A stretch of DNA of 64,000 bases. Source: Karstenula rhodostoma CBS 690.94 (lineage: Eukaryota; Ascomycota; Dothideomycetes; Pleosporales; Didymosphaeriaceae). The notes under the pieces were generated by a model, which was given only the letters and a program-made list of their open reading frames with translations, made no database searches and was not told the DNA's origin. A program made the position numbers and the translations under genes. Below are positions 34,565-46,294 of the stretch, piece by piece; positions within the stretch are counted from its first letter, which is position 1; the number at the start of each line of letters is the position of its first letter. The DNA lies in NCBI GenBank assembly GCA_010093485.1, contig MU001511.1, positions 590,651 to 654,650 on the forward strand, in the 5' to 3' direction.

Positions 34565-36231
34565 ATGACAGCTGTACCTCACAAGCCAGCGCTGCATCCG
34601 CTGACTTCGGAAGACCGCGGCGCCCTTATCATCATCATCGCATATTCGTGGATATGTATCACGGTTCTGGCTGCGGTGATTCGATTCGGACTTGCTTGGA
34701 CCAACCGGCTGCACTTGAAGAAAGACGACGGCACCTTCGCGCTCGGTGTGGTAGGGAGAGAGTCCGTCCGTGGTGTGCGTCGCGCGTCGCTAAGCTCTGT
34801 AGGTGTTGGCTGTGGCTTCATCGGTATGCTTCCACATCGCCAGTAACAACGGCCTGGGGAAGAGGATGGCCAAAGTTCCTCTATATGATTTAGACGTCTA
34901 CTACAAAGTAAGCACACAGCTCCAAGTTGAAATTGTGCTCAGCTAATCAACTAGCGTAACAGACAACCTACACCGGAGATATACTCGGCTTGGCCGCCCA
35001 ATATTGGGCCAAAGTGTCCTTCTTACAACTGTGCGAGCGCGTCGCACCCCGTAAAGAAAGGCATTACAACATTATCTTCGGCTTGATAACCTTCTGGGGT
35101 GTCTTTTCAGTACTTGCAATCGCCTTCCAATGTGGTCTTCCGGATCCCTGGGTCTTCAAACCAGACGACTGCCCGACTGCAGGCGCGATGTACTATCCAG
35201 TGATCATCATGAACATCATCACCGATCTCATCCTGGGAACCTGGATTCTTCCTACACTGTGGAAACTGTTGATGGACCAAGATCGGCGCATTCTAGTTGT
35301 AATGCTTTTCGGATCACGCATAATGTAAGTTCTTTCTGCCCAAGACTCGTTCCAACGCTAACAGTCCAGCGTTGCTTGCGTTGCCGCTGCCCAACTCAGT
35401 TCAGTAGCGCGGCACATACTCGATCCCGATGTGACTTGTGAGTCCTCTTTGTGCACATATTTATGCACACCGCTAACGCGAACAGACCAGTCCTTCGGTC
35501 GTGTTTTGTGGGCCCTGTACGTATTCCTCCATCTACTCCAGAAATTTACTAACTCCAACAGCTGCGTCACGCATCTTTCCGTCCTCCAGGCCACAATACC
35601 TCGGACCAAACGCTTCATCGCAGCTCTTAACATGCGAACGCATGCCACTGTCCGCCTCACAGCTTTTGAACTCCAACTACCCACCAATCCCACCACCTTC
35701 ACCGTTCCGGGGAAGGACATGGATGACACCTTCAGCAGCTCCGAAGCAACTGCTTCGCGCCCTGAAGAAGCACACACCCGCTCCCGCTCCTGGACCCTTA
35801 AACGCTCCGATTCTGACCGCCGGTCCTCCTCGCACTCGCTCCCACGCAGCATGCAATCAGAACGGCCCCTCGTCCCCCTGCAACTCACGCCCAGCACTGA
35901 ACTCGGCTTCACGACCGAGATCATCGCGGAGCCCGACCCCGCCGCCAAAGACGCAGGCCGCACGTCGAAAAGGTACGACAGCATGGACTGGAAAAAGTAC
36001 ATCCGGCGCAGCAGGAACGAGGACGATATGGCGCTTTCGAGCATGTTCAGCTGGAAGAGCCGGACGAGCATGGCGCGCGAGCGTATCGTGCAGACGAAAG
36101 AGGTGACGCAGAAGGTCGAACTTGTGCACCAGCCGAAGGAGTCGCGGTGGAATTTCAGGCGACAGAGCGAGAGGTCGAAGAGGCAGAGTGTGGCGGGACA
36201 GGGCGAGGGCCAGGGGCAGGGCCAGAGCTGA
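34565..36231 (+). CDS. Fungal rhodopsin-domain seven-helix membrane protein
   Basis: A 473-residue integral membrane protein, spliced from six exons: 34565-34750, 34803-34907, 34963-35324, 35370-35437, 35486-35516 and 35562-36231. Introns are 45-55 bp with GT...AG ends; the fifth has a TACTAAC branch site. Seven predicted helices lie at about residues 22-43, 58-76, 98-120, 131-155, 172-200, 205-230 and 245-268. They are followed by a cytosolic tail of about 200 residues rich in Ser/Arg/Glu and ending in a Gln/Gly-rich run. The pattern (SNNGLGK after helix 2, a Trp-Ala-Lys-Val-Ser-x-Leu-Gln-Leu helix 3, a Cys-Gly-x-Pro ... Asp-Cys loop after helix 4) is that of the fungal rhodopsin-domain family found in PTH11-like and SAT4-like proteins. 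It is not a retinal pump by any residue I see. Ligand and role are unknown. Confidence 0.88.
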
Positions 36232-37501
36232 AAGCCCGCGATTGAGAGATGACAGTCACGAGATGAGATGTTCGGCGTTATGGTGGCACTTAGCATGATA
36301 CCCGTTGTGCGTTATTGACGTTGCTCTTGCTTCGGCGCTTTTAAGCGCCCTTATAGCGATGGTACATATGTTTGGGCTGGCGTTTTGTCATGTTTGGTAG
36401 AGGTAGAACATGGTCGGGCACTTGCCCATCTTCGAGTCGAAATACTTATCAACCATACGAATCACGACGATAACATCGGCCTGTGTCAATCAAAACGCCC
36501 CCGATCAATACCAGCGAAGCCGAACCTCAGCATCCACATGCACGACACTGGCCCATGACAAGGTCTCTAACCTCGTGAGCGTCTACCTCATGGTACCGCA
36601 CTCTACAACTACTCAGCACATCTCCATCCCACATCTCATATTAACACGCTAGTGTCATCCAAATGCACTACCTGCAAAACCATCTCAACCGCAACCAACG
36701 CAGCCCGCAAAACCGCACTCCCCCACTCCCTCTCGCCCTATCCTAATCTGCACCCACCAACCGCCCAACGCCAGAATCATATACACCAACGTCCCGTGCG
36801 CCCAACCTCAGAGACGTAATGTCTCAAACTCGAAGAGAGCGGGTATATCGCAGCATGCATTTCTTCGAAGCAGTCCAACCGCGACTCCAACGGCGAGTAG
36901 CGTGCAGAGGACGAAAAGCAGGACTGCAAAGTCTTCCTTGCATCTTCGGCACCGGGAGAGGCGGACGTGGATGCAGAAGTCGAGGTCGGGGACGGATACC
37001 GCAGCCGCGGTGCGTAAGGGCGGCTGCGCGCGATGTGTGTGGGAAGTTTGGTGGCGTGGCGTGGACGGTGGTGGAGGGGTACGGAGGGGTGGCGCGGGCA
37101 GTTACTGGGGGAGGGGGTGTAGTAATGGGAAGTGAGGGGGGAATATGGATGAGGAAAAGAGCTTTCTGGGTAAGGGGAAGAGTTGAAAAGGGACAAGGTG
37201 GAGCGGGAGTTTAAAGCAAAGCAGCAAAAGGATGGTACAAACGCCCATACGCGGGGAAGAAATAGATCCCGGAGCTTAGAAACCCGGAGTAAGCGAGACG
37301 TCATTAGATACGCTAGCCCTTTCTATATGGTGTAGGGACGGGGTAGAGTAGTACCACATGTAGAACTGGCTAAGCTAGGAGTCATGCATGCACACCACAA
37401 CAACCCTCTTACCACGGCGATCTACACGACATGTAAATCCCTACCCTCTTAATACTAACACGTATCTCCCTTTCACCCTTCCCGTGTTAAGAGAAGTAAT
37501 A

Positions 37502-37532
37502 TCGTATCCTATCGTATCCTATCCTATCCTAA
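37502..37532 (+). repeat. Pentamer microsatellite (TATCC/CGTATC)n
   Basis: ATCGTATCCTATCGTATCC followed by further TATCC units. The reverse-complement version (GGATA)n recurs at 46,132-46,151. Confidence 0.8.
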
Positions 37533-37769
37533 GACCATGCTACATACCCTCCCTCTCTCCCTCTAATCTATACGCCCATCCACTACATTACTGCAGCCCT
37601 CCCCACTATCTACAATATCCCCACCTGTGCGCCGCTCCTCTACGGTGAGTTCCCCCGCTTTTCAGAGCGGAGGGATAAATGCACCAGCATACCCCCCAAT
37701 CTCCGTTCTACATGAGCATCAGCCTCGTGGCGTATCCAGATTGCGCGATATGGCACCATCGATTGGATT

Positions 37770-37802
37770 CCACTGCTTTCTTTAGCGCTGGCGAGGAGTT
37801 GG
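37770..37802 (-). repeat. Solo end of the MITE-like family
   Basis: Read on the minus strand this is a Cys-rich-looking CCTCGCCAGCGCTAAAG stretch followed by AAAGCAGTGG. It matches the family end GCTAAAGATTGCAGTGAA with a few changes. No partner is visible nearby. Confidence 0.55.
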
Positions 37803-38470
37803 TCTAAGTATGAGACCACACTAGGAGGTGCGTTTCGGAGGGATAGTGTAGTTTCTGGCCTAGCTGAGGATCTGAGCTAGCTTTACCTTTTGGGATTAGA
37901 TTTAGCTGTGGAACAGACGTCGTTTATCTTTTCGGATGTTTTGGGAATGGTGGATACGACGACATCTTCGTGTGTTGTGCAGGTGATCTAGGGGCGGGGG
38001 TGGATTGGGTGTTTGGGAAGGTCGGTAGCGGTGGAGCTCAACACCGTCATCTCAGCCTTGGAGATGAGCGTGGGGCTGAGGCTGAGGCTGAGACTGAGGA
38101 AAAGTAAAGGCAAAGACCTCGCTAACAAAAAAGTACTTGCCATATTACTACTTACATCTAGAGGAAAAAAGACAAAAAGATCGAGTTATCGAGTGTGGAG
38201 TATAACGATTGACAAAAACGTGTGCCCCCTAGCTAGCGGCTCAAAAATAAGCGTGTTTGGAAAAAGGTTACAGGAAAAAGGCATAACTACATACCGGAAG
38301 GATAAATTTCACGGTATTCTTTAGCCCAGACGAGGAGGAAAGCTGGATAATCGGTGAGTATGCCATCAGCAGCCTGCAAGTTATGCGGAGCTTGTTTCCA
38401 ACATGCCGGCAGCTTGGGGACTGGCTGTGAGGATGATTTGTTGCTTACGCTTCACCGGAGGCTTGGCTGG

Positions 38471-38609
38471 ACTGCTCGTTGAGGCTAAGATTGCAGTGAA
38501 AGTTCCCCGCTGCGTGCTTGGTTGGTTTTTAGTGCAATAATTTCCGATCAAGTTCTGACGTTTGATCCGACGCAGCTTCACTGCAATCTTTAGCGCCGAC
38601 GAGCAGTTG
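38471..38609. mobile_element. MITE-like element with inverted terminal repeats of about 31 bp
   Basis: About 139 bp bounded by inverted repeats. The left end, on plus, reads CTGCTCGTTGAGGCTAAG and then ATTGCAGTGAA. The right end, on minus, reads CTGCTCGTCGGCGCTAAAG and then ATTGCAGTGAA. The inside has no coding capacity. The same end sequence occurs at least six more times in the island. Size and structure fit a non-autonomous DNA transposon, but no target-site duplication is clear and I do not recognise the superfamily. Confidence 0.65.
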
Positions 38610-38764
38610 GACGCTGAGCGTGATCTTGGGATGGTGCGCTGGATGTGGTGACGAATTCGAATCTGTATCCGACTCTTCGTTTGATTGAGCCTACTTAGGA
38701 AAATGTTGGACTTGGACGTTCTGTCGCAAGACTGTAGCCTATCCAGATATCTATATTCGACAGC

Positions 38765-39829
38765 TCACGCTGCTTCCTTCCTCCTTAACTCAAGATACTG
38801 CTCGACCGTCTCCCTAACCCACACCTCCGCCGACGCAAACCGAAACCCAAGCTTCCCCTCCGTCCCCGTCCCGTCAAACGGCAAGCTGAACCCCTTCTGA
38901 TCCCTCTTCGGCTTCAACACACCCTCCCCGACCTCCTCCCCAAACATCTCCTCCACCATCTTCCCAACTTCCTCCCAACTCGCGCTATGCCGCCCATTCC
39001 CCGTCAACACCAACACATCGTTCGCCTTCACATTCGCATTCGTTAAGGCCTCCACATGCGCCCTCGCCACATCCTCCACCCAAATCTGGTTATGCAGCGG
39101 CGGCGCAAGCGGCGGCGCTCCTAGGTCTTGCCCCGTCGCAATATCAACCGTAGCCTGACTCGTGCTCGACCTCAGCTCTTCTACATTGCTGGCAAGTTCA
39201 TGCGCACCCTGCACGTACCCGGGACACGCAATCACGATATCGAACCCGCGCTCTCCCTCGCCCATGAAGGTCTGCGCCGCAGTCACAGCGAGGATCTTAC
39301 TCGTTTTATACGCCACGCCCGGGACGGTCACGGCATCTGCTTCTGAGGCGGTAGGACAGGGTCGAATGTCCGTAGGTTTGCAGTCCGCCACACCAACCGT
39401 GCAGGCGAGGATGTTACCAGAGGCGGTGATAACGACGCGCTTGACGATCTCCTCCTTCGCTGCCGCGCGTAGCACTTCCAGCGTGCCGTTGACAGCGGGC
39501 TCGTACATGACCTCCCGGAAGCTCCGGCCCCCGCTGAGCAGCGCTTGGACGTCGGGCTTCGTCGGGATGGGCGAGGCGACGTGGATCACGTATGTGACGT
39601 CTTTTAGTGCGGAAGCGAAGGCGTCTGGGGCGGCCATGTCGGGGACGAGGGCGAAGGAGAGGGCGGAGAGGTAGGGGTGGATGGAGGGGGCGGCGCGGAT
39701 TTTGGCTTCCTGTGAGGGGTGGCGGATGGTGACGCGGACGGTGTGGTTGGTGCGGAGGGCGACGACGAGGGTGCGGAAGCCGATGTGGCCGGTTGCGCCG
39801 GTGAGGAGGATGAGCGGTTTGGTGGACAT
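38765..39829 (-). CDS. NAD(P)-dependent reductase, extended SDR (dihydroflavonol reductase/ketoreductase type)
   Basis: A 354-residue soluble enzyme, single exon. The Rossmann motif TGATGHIG stands at residues 10-17. A catalytic Ser lies in the TASGN segment (about 137), and YKTSK at 174-178 gives the catalytic Tyr174 and Lys178. VIHVASPI at about 81-88 is the typical extended-SDR segment after the Rossmann half, and HNQIWVEDVARAH is the usual substrate-domain motif. Members of this group (cinnamoyl-CoA reductase, dihydroflavonol-4-reductase, yeast Gre2-type methylglyoxal/ketone reductase) reduce aldehydes or ketones with NADPH. The fungal substrate cannot be assigned. The length is normal for the family. 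Its promoter is shared with the RWD gene on the other strand. Confidence 0.9.
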   Translation of the reverse strand: MSTKPLILLTGATGHIGFRTLVVALRTNHTVRVTIRHPSQEAKIRAAPSIHPYLSALSFALVPDMAAPDAFASALKDVTYVIHVASPIPTKPDVQALLSGGRSFREVMYEPAVNGTLEVLRAAAKEEIVKRVVITASGNILACTVGVADCKPTDIRPCPTASEADAVTVPGVAYKTSKILAVTAAQTFMGEGERGFDIVIACPGYVQGAHELASNVEELRSSTSQATVDIATGQDLGAPPLAPPLHNQIWVEDVARAHVEALTNANVKANDVLVLTGNGRHSASWEEVGKMVEEMFGEEVGEGVLKPKRDQKGFSLPFDGTGTEGKLGFRFASAEVWVRETVEQYLELRRKEAA

Positions 39830-40445
39830 GGTGGGCTGGGGTGCGCGGGGTCAGACTGACTTCGGACTGTTTTAGTCCTGTGCGAAAGAAATGTCGAGGC
39901 TGCAGTTCGTGGTGGTGTCGTGTGTGGATGGAGTTTGATCGCTCAGGATTTGGGAGAGTGACTTGATGGTTGTGGGACTGCTTGCGTTGTGGTGTTGTGC
40001 TACTCTTGTAGCCCGGGATACGTCCGCCCTTCGTATAGCGGAGCCCTCGCACCGCCCTTCGGGTTATATAAGATCTAGTGTTAGGGTTATTGCATTCATG
40101 GGTTTGTCAGCGCGGGTACGCTTTATGATACCCCAGCCGCGATTCTTCTGTCTACGAAGGCACCTCGCATGAGGCTGTGCTCCTGTGGACCACGGCGCAC
40201 ATCTCCTTTAGATGGTTGTTTTGCGTAGCATAAGCGTGTAAGCACACGTATTCTATTTCACCGTATTGTAGCAAGGGTTATACTTTTTGAGATGCATTCG
40301 CGATGAATCAATCAATTTGAGTAACTTTGTGAGACGTTGTGAGGATGCTCTTGCCGAAGGCTAAAAATGTGACGTCATCGCGAGGGTACTTGCCGCTGCA
40401 AAGTCGAGCGAGAGCTCCCTACCCCGAAGACGCAAGCGCACGTTC
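39830..40445. other. Divergent promoter region
   Basis: Between the minus-strand reductase start and the plus-strand RWD gene start. It contains a short duplicated CCGCCCTTCG motif (40,023-40,057) and a TATATAAG box-like sequence at about 40,066. No gene seen. Confidence 0.55.
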
Positions 40446-41180
40446 GTGTCGTATCCTAGGCAAGCTATGCCTCAAGAAGATGAAGAGTCGCGTTTCACAA
40501 TGGAGCTGGAGCTCGTCGAGGCCATGTACCCGGACCAAGTTGCATATGATTCCAAAAGCCGCGACTTCAAATTCACAGCCGATAGTGGGGCATTGCTGCA
40601 GCTGAGGATACCAGAAAGTTATCCAGAATCTGGATTTCCAGACGTGCTCGGAGCCAGAGATGGGCAGAAAAACGACTTGCGGGAACAGGTACGGTCTGCG
40701 ATCAAGGACGACGTGGGACTCACAGAAGGGGAAGAAGCTTTGGACGCCATCGTGGCCGCTTTCCAGAGCGTGGTTGATGCTAAAAGCGCAACTGTCGACG
40801 CAGAGAACAACGTCAACCAGCCATCCGATACGTCAAAACAACCTGCACCAGACAAGACGGTCATAGTTTGGCTACACCACCTTCTTGCTCTCTCCAAACG
40901 CAAGCTCGCGCTTTCTCCCACGTCGATATCCGGCATCACCAAACCAGGCTACCCGGGCATCATGCTCTTCTCTGGTCCTGCCACAGCAGTCACTGAACAT
41001 GTCAATGTCCTGAAAGCGGAGAACTGGCAAGCTTTCCAGGTACGGTACGAGGAGGCTGAGCTTTGGAAATTCGAGCACGGTACAGGCATCCGGGAAGTGG
41101 AGACCATGGCAGAAGTGGTCAAAGGGCTGCAGGAAGAAAAAAAGAGGGACGAGTTTCTGAAGGCGATGGGGATAAGATAA
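40446..41180 (+). CDS. RWD and DUF1115 domain protein (RWDD2-like)
   Basis: A 244-residue protein, single exon. Residues about 14-112 form an RWD domain: a MELELVEAMYP start, the LRIPESYPESGFPDV beta/turn segment with the family's Tyr-Pro signature, and a helical end around LDAIVAAFQSVVDA. After a polar linker, residues about 138-235 match the DUF1115 domain (also found in Prp3): VIVWLHHLLALSKRK, GITKPGYPGIMLFSG, NVLKAENWQAFQVRYEE and EVETMAEVVKGL. The combination is that of RWDD2-type proteins found from fungi to animals, whose function is not known in detail. A second possible start is Met8 (40,467). Confidence 0.9.
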   Translation: MSYPRQAMPQEDEESRFTMELELVEAMYPDQVAYDSKSRDFKFTADSGALLQLRIPESYPESGFPDVLGARDGQKNDLREQVRSAIKDDVGLTEGEEALDAIVAAFQSVVDAKSATVDAENNVNQPSDTSKQPAPDKTVIVWLHHLLALSKRKLALSPTSISGITKPGYPGIMLFSGPATAVTEHVNVLKAENWQAFQVRYEEAELWKFEHGTGIREVETMAEVVKGLQEEKKRDEFLKAMGIR

Positions 41181-42879
41181 GGTGCGGCAGCGTTCGGTTT
41201 TGACAAGTTTCAGAGAGAGCTGAGCTGAGCCGAGCCGTTGGGACGGGTGCGTTACATGGAGGCCATTGGATTGAGCTCGCACAATATCGGCAATCGCATG
41301 CGGGTATGGCCGTGGCACAGCGAGATGCGAGAGGAAGCTCGAATAGAAAGCGTGGTCGGGTGTTTCAAACAGCAGCCGTCGGGAAAGGCAGCTGGCTCGA
41401 GCAGGCTGACAGCAACGGGGATTCGGCTGGCTGGAGCCATCTATGTACCTCAACGAGCGCGAGTGGGACGAGCGGGGCGTGCTGACGGCAGCTCAGGGTC
41501 GCGAGCAACCGGGTGTGCGAGTGCTGGGCGTAAGATCTCGGCTGGTGATGCACCAGGCACCTGAGACCTAGTCGAGAGTTGACTCACGACCGCATGCGAG
41601 GGCCGATTGATTGTGAGTATCTGCTTGCTGCACCTGTTCCAGAGCGTGGCTCGAAGATTGACAAGTACGGAACATGTTGGTGTCCAATGCAACAGGAAAC
41701 TTTTAGCATTGTGGGCTTTTGGTGGCCAAGACAGCGGCGTCCCAGGTTCGTCGCAGCTGTCAAGCCACAAGACGTGCCACACTCGGATCTCACGTTTCAT
41801 TTACCTTTTTACCAAAATCAGCTTCGGCGGGCGGTCAGGATGTAAGGGTGGTGGCACTCGCATTGGCCCGATGGTTGTTCGATGGTGCCGCAGCAGGTCT
41901 GGGATTCCTACTACGCACACATCGACTTACCTAGTCGACGTCTGCGACTGCAGCTCCCGCCTGGGCTAATGCCTCTTGCGGCGGTGGATGCGGCCTCGAA
42001 GGCCTGCTGCATGCAGTCGCCAGGGCACACGTCGACCGAACAGCAGGCCGTCTGCGTTGGAGCGGCGCATGCAGCAGTTGGGCGGTAGCAGCAGTAGCAT
42101 ACGCAGTGCCGCCGCTTGGCCGTCGGTGGCTGCGTGCCTGGCTGCCTCTTCCAGCCCGTCCTCGGCGGTTTGCACTTTGCACTGCATTGCAGAGAGGCAG
42201 GCGTGGAAAGCGATTGCGACGGGACGTGGTTGTCCAAACTCACAGCGCCACCGGCCACACACAGACACAGGCCCAAGTACCCAGTACATCCACCCTCCAG
42301 GCACAGGCACAGGCACAGGCGCAGGCACAGGCACAGGCACAGGCGCAGGCACGGGACTTGGGCTGCCCCTCAGGCGCGCATGGTGGTGGAGGACGTGCTG
42401 GGTCGCGTCGTCGTGGTGAAACAAGCCAATCAAGGCCTGTTGTGGTTAGCACCCGCGTCGAAGCTCTCGCGGACCGCGACCAGTTCGTGTGTGGAGTCTT
42501 GCATCAGCCAGCCAACCACCCGGCAACACTCGGACGCCTGCGCTGAAAGCAATTGTTCCGCGCTGCTGATACCGCCACTCCTGCTCCCTCTCTCCACTCT
42601 CCACTCTCCACTCACTTTGACCAGCACACCAGCACCACGCGGCATGCCACGGGTCGCCGTGCTCCAACCGCCTTCCTCGCGTTTCCGTGTCTGAATCGCT
42701 TCACCCGCAGCACCATCTCCGCACCCTTCCACAACGGACCGCTCCTCCTGCAGCACGCCCGTTTCCAAGCACCCCAGTGCTCCCGACGTGAGCTGTGGCC
42801 TCTCCAGTCCCGTTATATCCACACCACACACACATCTCGAGATCCCTCAGACGACTGGTGAGCAGCCGCAACGTCCACG
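41181..42879. other. Long intergenic region upstream of CAC2
   Basis: About 1.7 kb. It holds a hexamer microsatellite (42,299-42,352) and a (CTCTCCA)n-type run (42,590-42,615) near the CAC2 start. Open frames here overlap on all frames and are produced by the repeats and by high GC content. No supported gene. Confidence 0.6.
42299..42352 (+). repeat. Hexamer microsatellite (GGCACA/GGCGCA)n
   Basis: Nine or so units of AGGCAC with occasional AGGCGC. It lies about 530 bp upstream of the CAC2 start. Confidence 0.9.
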
Positions 42880-45421
42880 ATGAAGGCTGCTCCGCTTCTC
42901 GTGTCCTGGCACAATGACAACACGCCAATTTACTCGGCTCACTTCGAGCCCCACGGCAAAGGACGCCTGGCCACAGCGGGCGGCGACAACAACGTGAGGG
43001 TACGTCAACAGCACTGGCTGACGGGCAGGAGCGATGCTGACAGCCGCAGCTCTGGAAAGTCGACGCCAACGGCGACGAGCGGAAAGTCAGCTATCTGGCC
43101 ACCCTCGTGAAGCACTCACAAGCTGTGAATGTTGTACGATGGGCTCCAAAAGGTACTTGTCCCCGTGGACGAGCTTCGAATGGCAACTGACTGCTCCCAG
43201 GTGAGGTCTTGGCCTCCGCCAGCGACGATGGAGTCGTCCTCCTCTGGGTGCCCTCCGAGAACCCACCGATGAAGCAATTGGGCGACGACGGCCTGGAAGA
43301 CAAGGAGGCATGGAGGGTCAAGCACATGTGCAGGTCCATGGGCTCCGAGATCTACGACCTTGCCTGGTCTCCCGACGGTGCCTTTTTCATCACCGGCAGC
43401 ATGGACAATGTGGCCCGCATATACAACGCCCAGACAGGTACAGCCCTCGCCCGGAGCAACAAACGTGCCATTCTCTAAACATTTCCAGGCGTAATGATAC
43501 GGCAAATTGCTGAACACAGCCACTACGTGCAGGGTGTGGCGTGGGATCCGCTCAACGAATTTGTTGCTACCCAGTCGTCGGACCGATCGGTGCACATCTA
43601 CAGCCTCAAGAACAAGAACGGCGAGTTTACGCTGGACCCGCACAGCAAAGTCACAAAAATGGATCTGCCTGCACGCAGAATATCCTCAAACAGCCCTGCG
43701 CCGCCAGACTTTGGAGGCAGGGCGTCCTTTGTCGCACTCGGATCGGCTCTTGCAGCTTCACCTGCCCCATCTGCCCCTGGCACTCCCCAGTCGCTGGCTC
43801 TCCCGATGAACCCGCCGCCGACCTCACACAGCCGCCGATCATCGTTTGGCTCCTCCCCGTCGATGCGGCGATCAGCTTCACCAGCGCCTTCCATGCCTCT
43901 GCCTGCAGTCATGCCCAACTCGCCCAGCATCGGCAGCCTAGCTACCGGCAACCATCCTGCTCTTGGAGGAATGAGGAACGCTCCCATATATGCCAACGAG
44001 ACCCTCACGTCGTTCTTCCGACGTTTGACATTTGCGCCGGACGGTAGCTTGTTGTTCACCCCTGCAGGGCAGTACAAGACAATGTTGCCCTCGCTTACAG
44101 ATGCAACCAAAACCACCGAGGATATCAGCAACACCGTGTACATTTACACACGAGGGGGCTTGAACAAACCGCCCGTTGCATACCTGCCAGGACACAAGAA
44201 ACCGTCTGTAGCGGTGCGGTGCTCGCCTATTTACTATACCCTTCGCCAAACACACCCTCCCACCAAGCAAATAACGATCGACACCTCATCTGCCGACGAT
44301 GAAATCCCTGCATTGCCCGAGCCCGCTATACCATCAAAGGCGCCCACCTCTAACGCATCCATGGATCCGCCGCCGCTGACCAGCGCACCGTCCCCTTCGC
44401 CAAGCATGGCTGCTGCATCCCCGAGGCCGATAGAAGGCGACGTTGGGGCGTCAGGCATCCCGCCCCCCGGCCCAGTTTCGGCCTTCACCCTGCCGTACCG
44501 CATGGTGTATGCAGTTGCGACCCAGGATGCGGTGCACGTTTACGACACGCAGCAGCAGAAGCCCCTGTGCATAGTTAGCAACTTGCACTTTGCTACCTTT
44601 ACTGATCTCACGTGGTAAGTAATCTTAATCCAGAAAACTAGACATGTACTAACGGGCAAAGGTCGAACGATGGATCTACACTGCTGATGAGCTCTTCCGA
44701 TGGATTTTGCTCGTCCTTGACATTTGCTCCAGGTGAGCTTGGCGAGAAGTACACTGGGCCGCTGGCGAAAGAATCACGACCTTCGCACACGCCCTCAATC
44801 GACACTGCAGCATTGCGAACTTCGAACAATACTACGCCTACGCAGACACCCACAACTTCCAATATCCCGGCACCGACTACGGCAGCGGCGCCTCCCATGA
44901 CCAGACAGCCTTCGGCGGGTTTTCCGGCTTCTCCTAGCTCGTTCGTCCCAGCCAGACCGGGCAGTCCGACTCGGAGCAACTCCGTCTCGAGCATTGCGAC
45001 GGCTTCATCGTTTGCGACGGGCGCCGGCGACATGGGGGTGATGAACGCACCCACCCCTTCCATGTCCGCAGTACCTGGCTTAGCAGCAGCAAACTCGGGA
45101 CCCGTGGGTGTGCCTATGTTCACACCACCTCTGACCCCAGCACACGGTCACGGTACTCACAGTGCGAGCAGCTCCGTTAGTGGCATTCCTGGAGTGGCTG
45201 GAGGTCACCGACGAGAGAGCGAGTCGGAGCGCGAAGACAATATCTCACCACACAAGAAGCGCGACCTGCAAGCTGTACCAGAGGTGGAGGAGGGCAGGGC
45301 AACGAAGAAGCGTAGGATTGCTCCCACACCAGTGACATTTCCTTCGGTGGAGACGAACGACGGCGGAGTGGTGAGCACCACGGAGAATACCCCTACGCCT
45401 CGGGCATCGACGCAGCAATGA
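42880..45421 (+). CDS. CAC2: Chromatin assembly factor 1 subunit B (Cac2/p60)
   Basis: A 781-residue WD40 protein of the CAF-1 histone chaperone, which deposits H3-H4 on newly replicated DNA in the nucleus. Exons: 42880-42999, 43050-43152, 43201-43437, 43489-44614 and 44662-45421. The introns (47-51 bp) are all GT...AG and one has a TACTAAC branch site. The start MKAAPLLVSWH is characteristic. WD repeats lie at about residues 20-44 (ending NNVRLWKV, made by splicing), 56-90 (ASASDDGVVLLW), 117-153, 160-190 (ATQSSDRSVHIYSL), about 325-345 (RRLTFAPDGSLLFTPAG), about 385-400 and 495-555. Disordered Ser/Pro-rich inserts separate blades 4-5 and 6-7. The C-terminal 220 residues are Ser/Thr/Pro-rich and end in a basic HKKRDL...ATKKRRIAP stretch, a likely nuclear signal. 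Confidence 0.95.
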
Positions 45422-46021
45422 GTGCCCAAAAGTCAGCAGTACGATATTGGTGGTTCGCTATTATGTGTTTTGTTCTGGTCTCGTTTAATATGGCGTCAAT
45501 GGCAATACCCGACGGCGTTTAGGTTGTATGGTATCCTTGATCTGACAGCATGTCATGTTATGTGTATATTCTATATTGTAGCTTTTGTACGGTACGCGAC
45601 TACAGGTCGGGTTTGTGCAGGCCATGCGTACACCGAGACGTTGTTTATGAGGTATGGACACGACGGTACGACGGTACGACGGCGGAGTGTTGCATGGTTT
45701 TTGTGATGGAGCTTGAAGAACATTACAAGTGTTCGTCTGGAGTCTTGTGGGATTTTGTGCCTGTCACAGATGCTTGACGCGGTGAACTAGCTTGTTTCCC
45801 TCGCATAAAACTGTTTACAAGGTTTCTGCGGTTGGCGTGGTGAGCGTCGCGCTAAGTCCTGACTTTAGAGATGTCGAAGCTCGAACCTCGCAGCGGATAA
45901 CGGAGGGATGCTAAAAGCTCTGGGCGATTGGCTAGTGGGGCAGCCAGCACCTTCTGGAAGCGTGTTGGAAGGGGATCGTAGCGAGCCAACGGGGCGGGCT
46001 AATCGGGGCGGGCTCGTGGGG

Positions 46022-46046
46022 ATGCTGCATTGCATTGCATTGCATT
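46022..46046 (+). repeat. Pentamer microsatellite (TTGCA)n
   Basis: GCTGCATTGCATTGCATTGC and one more unit. Confidence 0.85.
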
Positions 46047-46131
46047 GCGTGGAGAGGGGAGGGGAGGGAAGGGTGCTACGAACGATGCGCGGGGTGACTG
46101 ATGGTCGCGTTTGGAGGTTCGAGAAGCTTGG

Positions 46132-46151
46132 GGATAGGATAGGATAGGATA
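46132..46151 (+). repeat. Pentamer microsatellite (GGATA)n
   Basis: Four GGATA units; the reverse complement of the array at 37,502-37,532. Confidence 0.8.
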
Positions 46152-46294
46152 GAGCAGAGCGCTGGGATACAAACACCTTGACGCTTTGGAATAGGACGAT
46201 ATACTATAGGCTGCTACTATAGCTAGTATGGAAAAGAAAGCTACGTGGCCTTGGAGCTGCTGACGATGCACACTCCCTTGGCAAACAGCAAAGG

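Larger units (their letters stand above)
36232..38764. other. Long intergenic region, 2.5 kb
   Basis: No supported gene. It holds a TATCC-type pentamer array (37,502-37,532), a GCTGAG repeat (38,072-38,097), and three copies of the MITE-like end motif (37,770-37,802, 38,471-38,500 and 38,576-38,609). The open frames on either strand at 36,777-37,304 are antisense images of one another with biased composition and are not called. Confidence 0.6.
45422..46294. other. Intergenic between CAC2 and the MFS pseudogene
   Basis: Contains the CAC2 3' end, a short (TGCAT)n run (46,022-46,046) and a (GGATA)n run (46,132-46,151). No gene seen. Confidence 0.55.

Noticed and set aside
35358..36296. 312-codon frame antisense to the rhodopsin-domain gene
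   Set aside because: The sense strand has a coherent six-exon gene with seven membrane helices; the antisense frame is a shadow.
36777..37304. 175-codon frame on minus with a 131-codon frame opposite
   Set aside because: Composition is Ser/Pro-rich against Gly/Arg-rich mirror frames, as in GC-biased non-coding DNA. No motif or splice structure.
38765..41180. Secondary-metabolite cluster around the reductase
   Set aside because: No polyketide synthase, peptide synthetase, terpene cyclase, P450 or pathway regulator nearby. The neighbours are housekeeping genes.
42299..42352. CRISPR-like regular repeats
   Set aside because: The units are contiguous hexamers without spacers, so this is a microsatellite.
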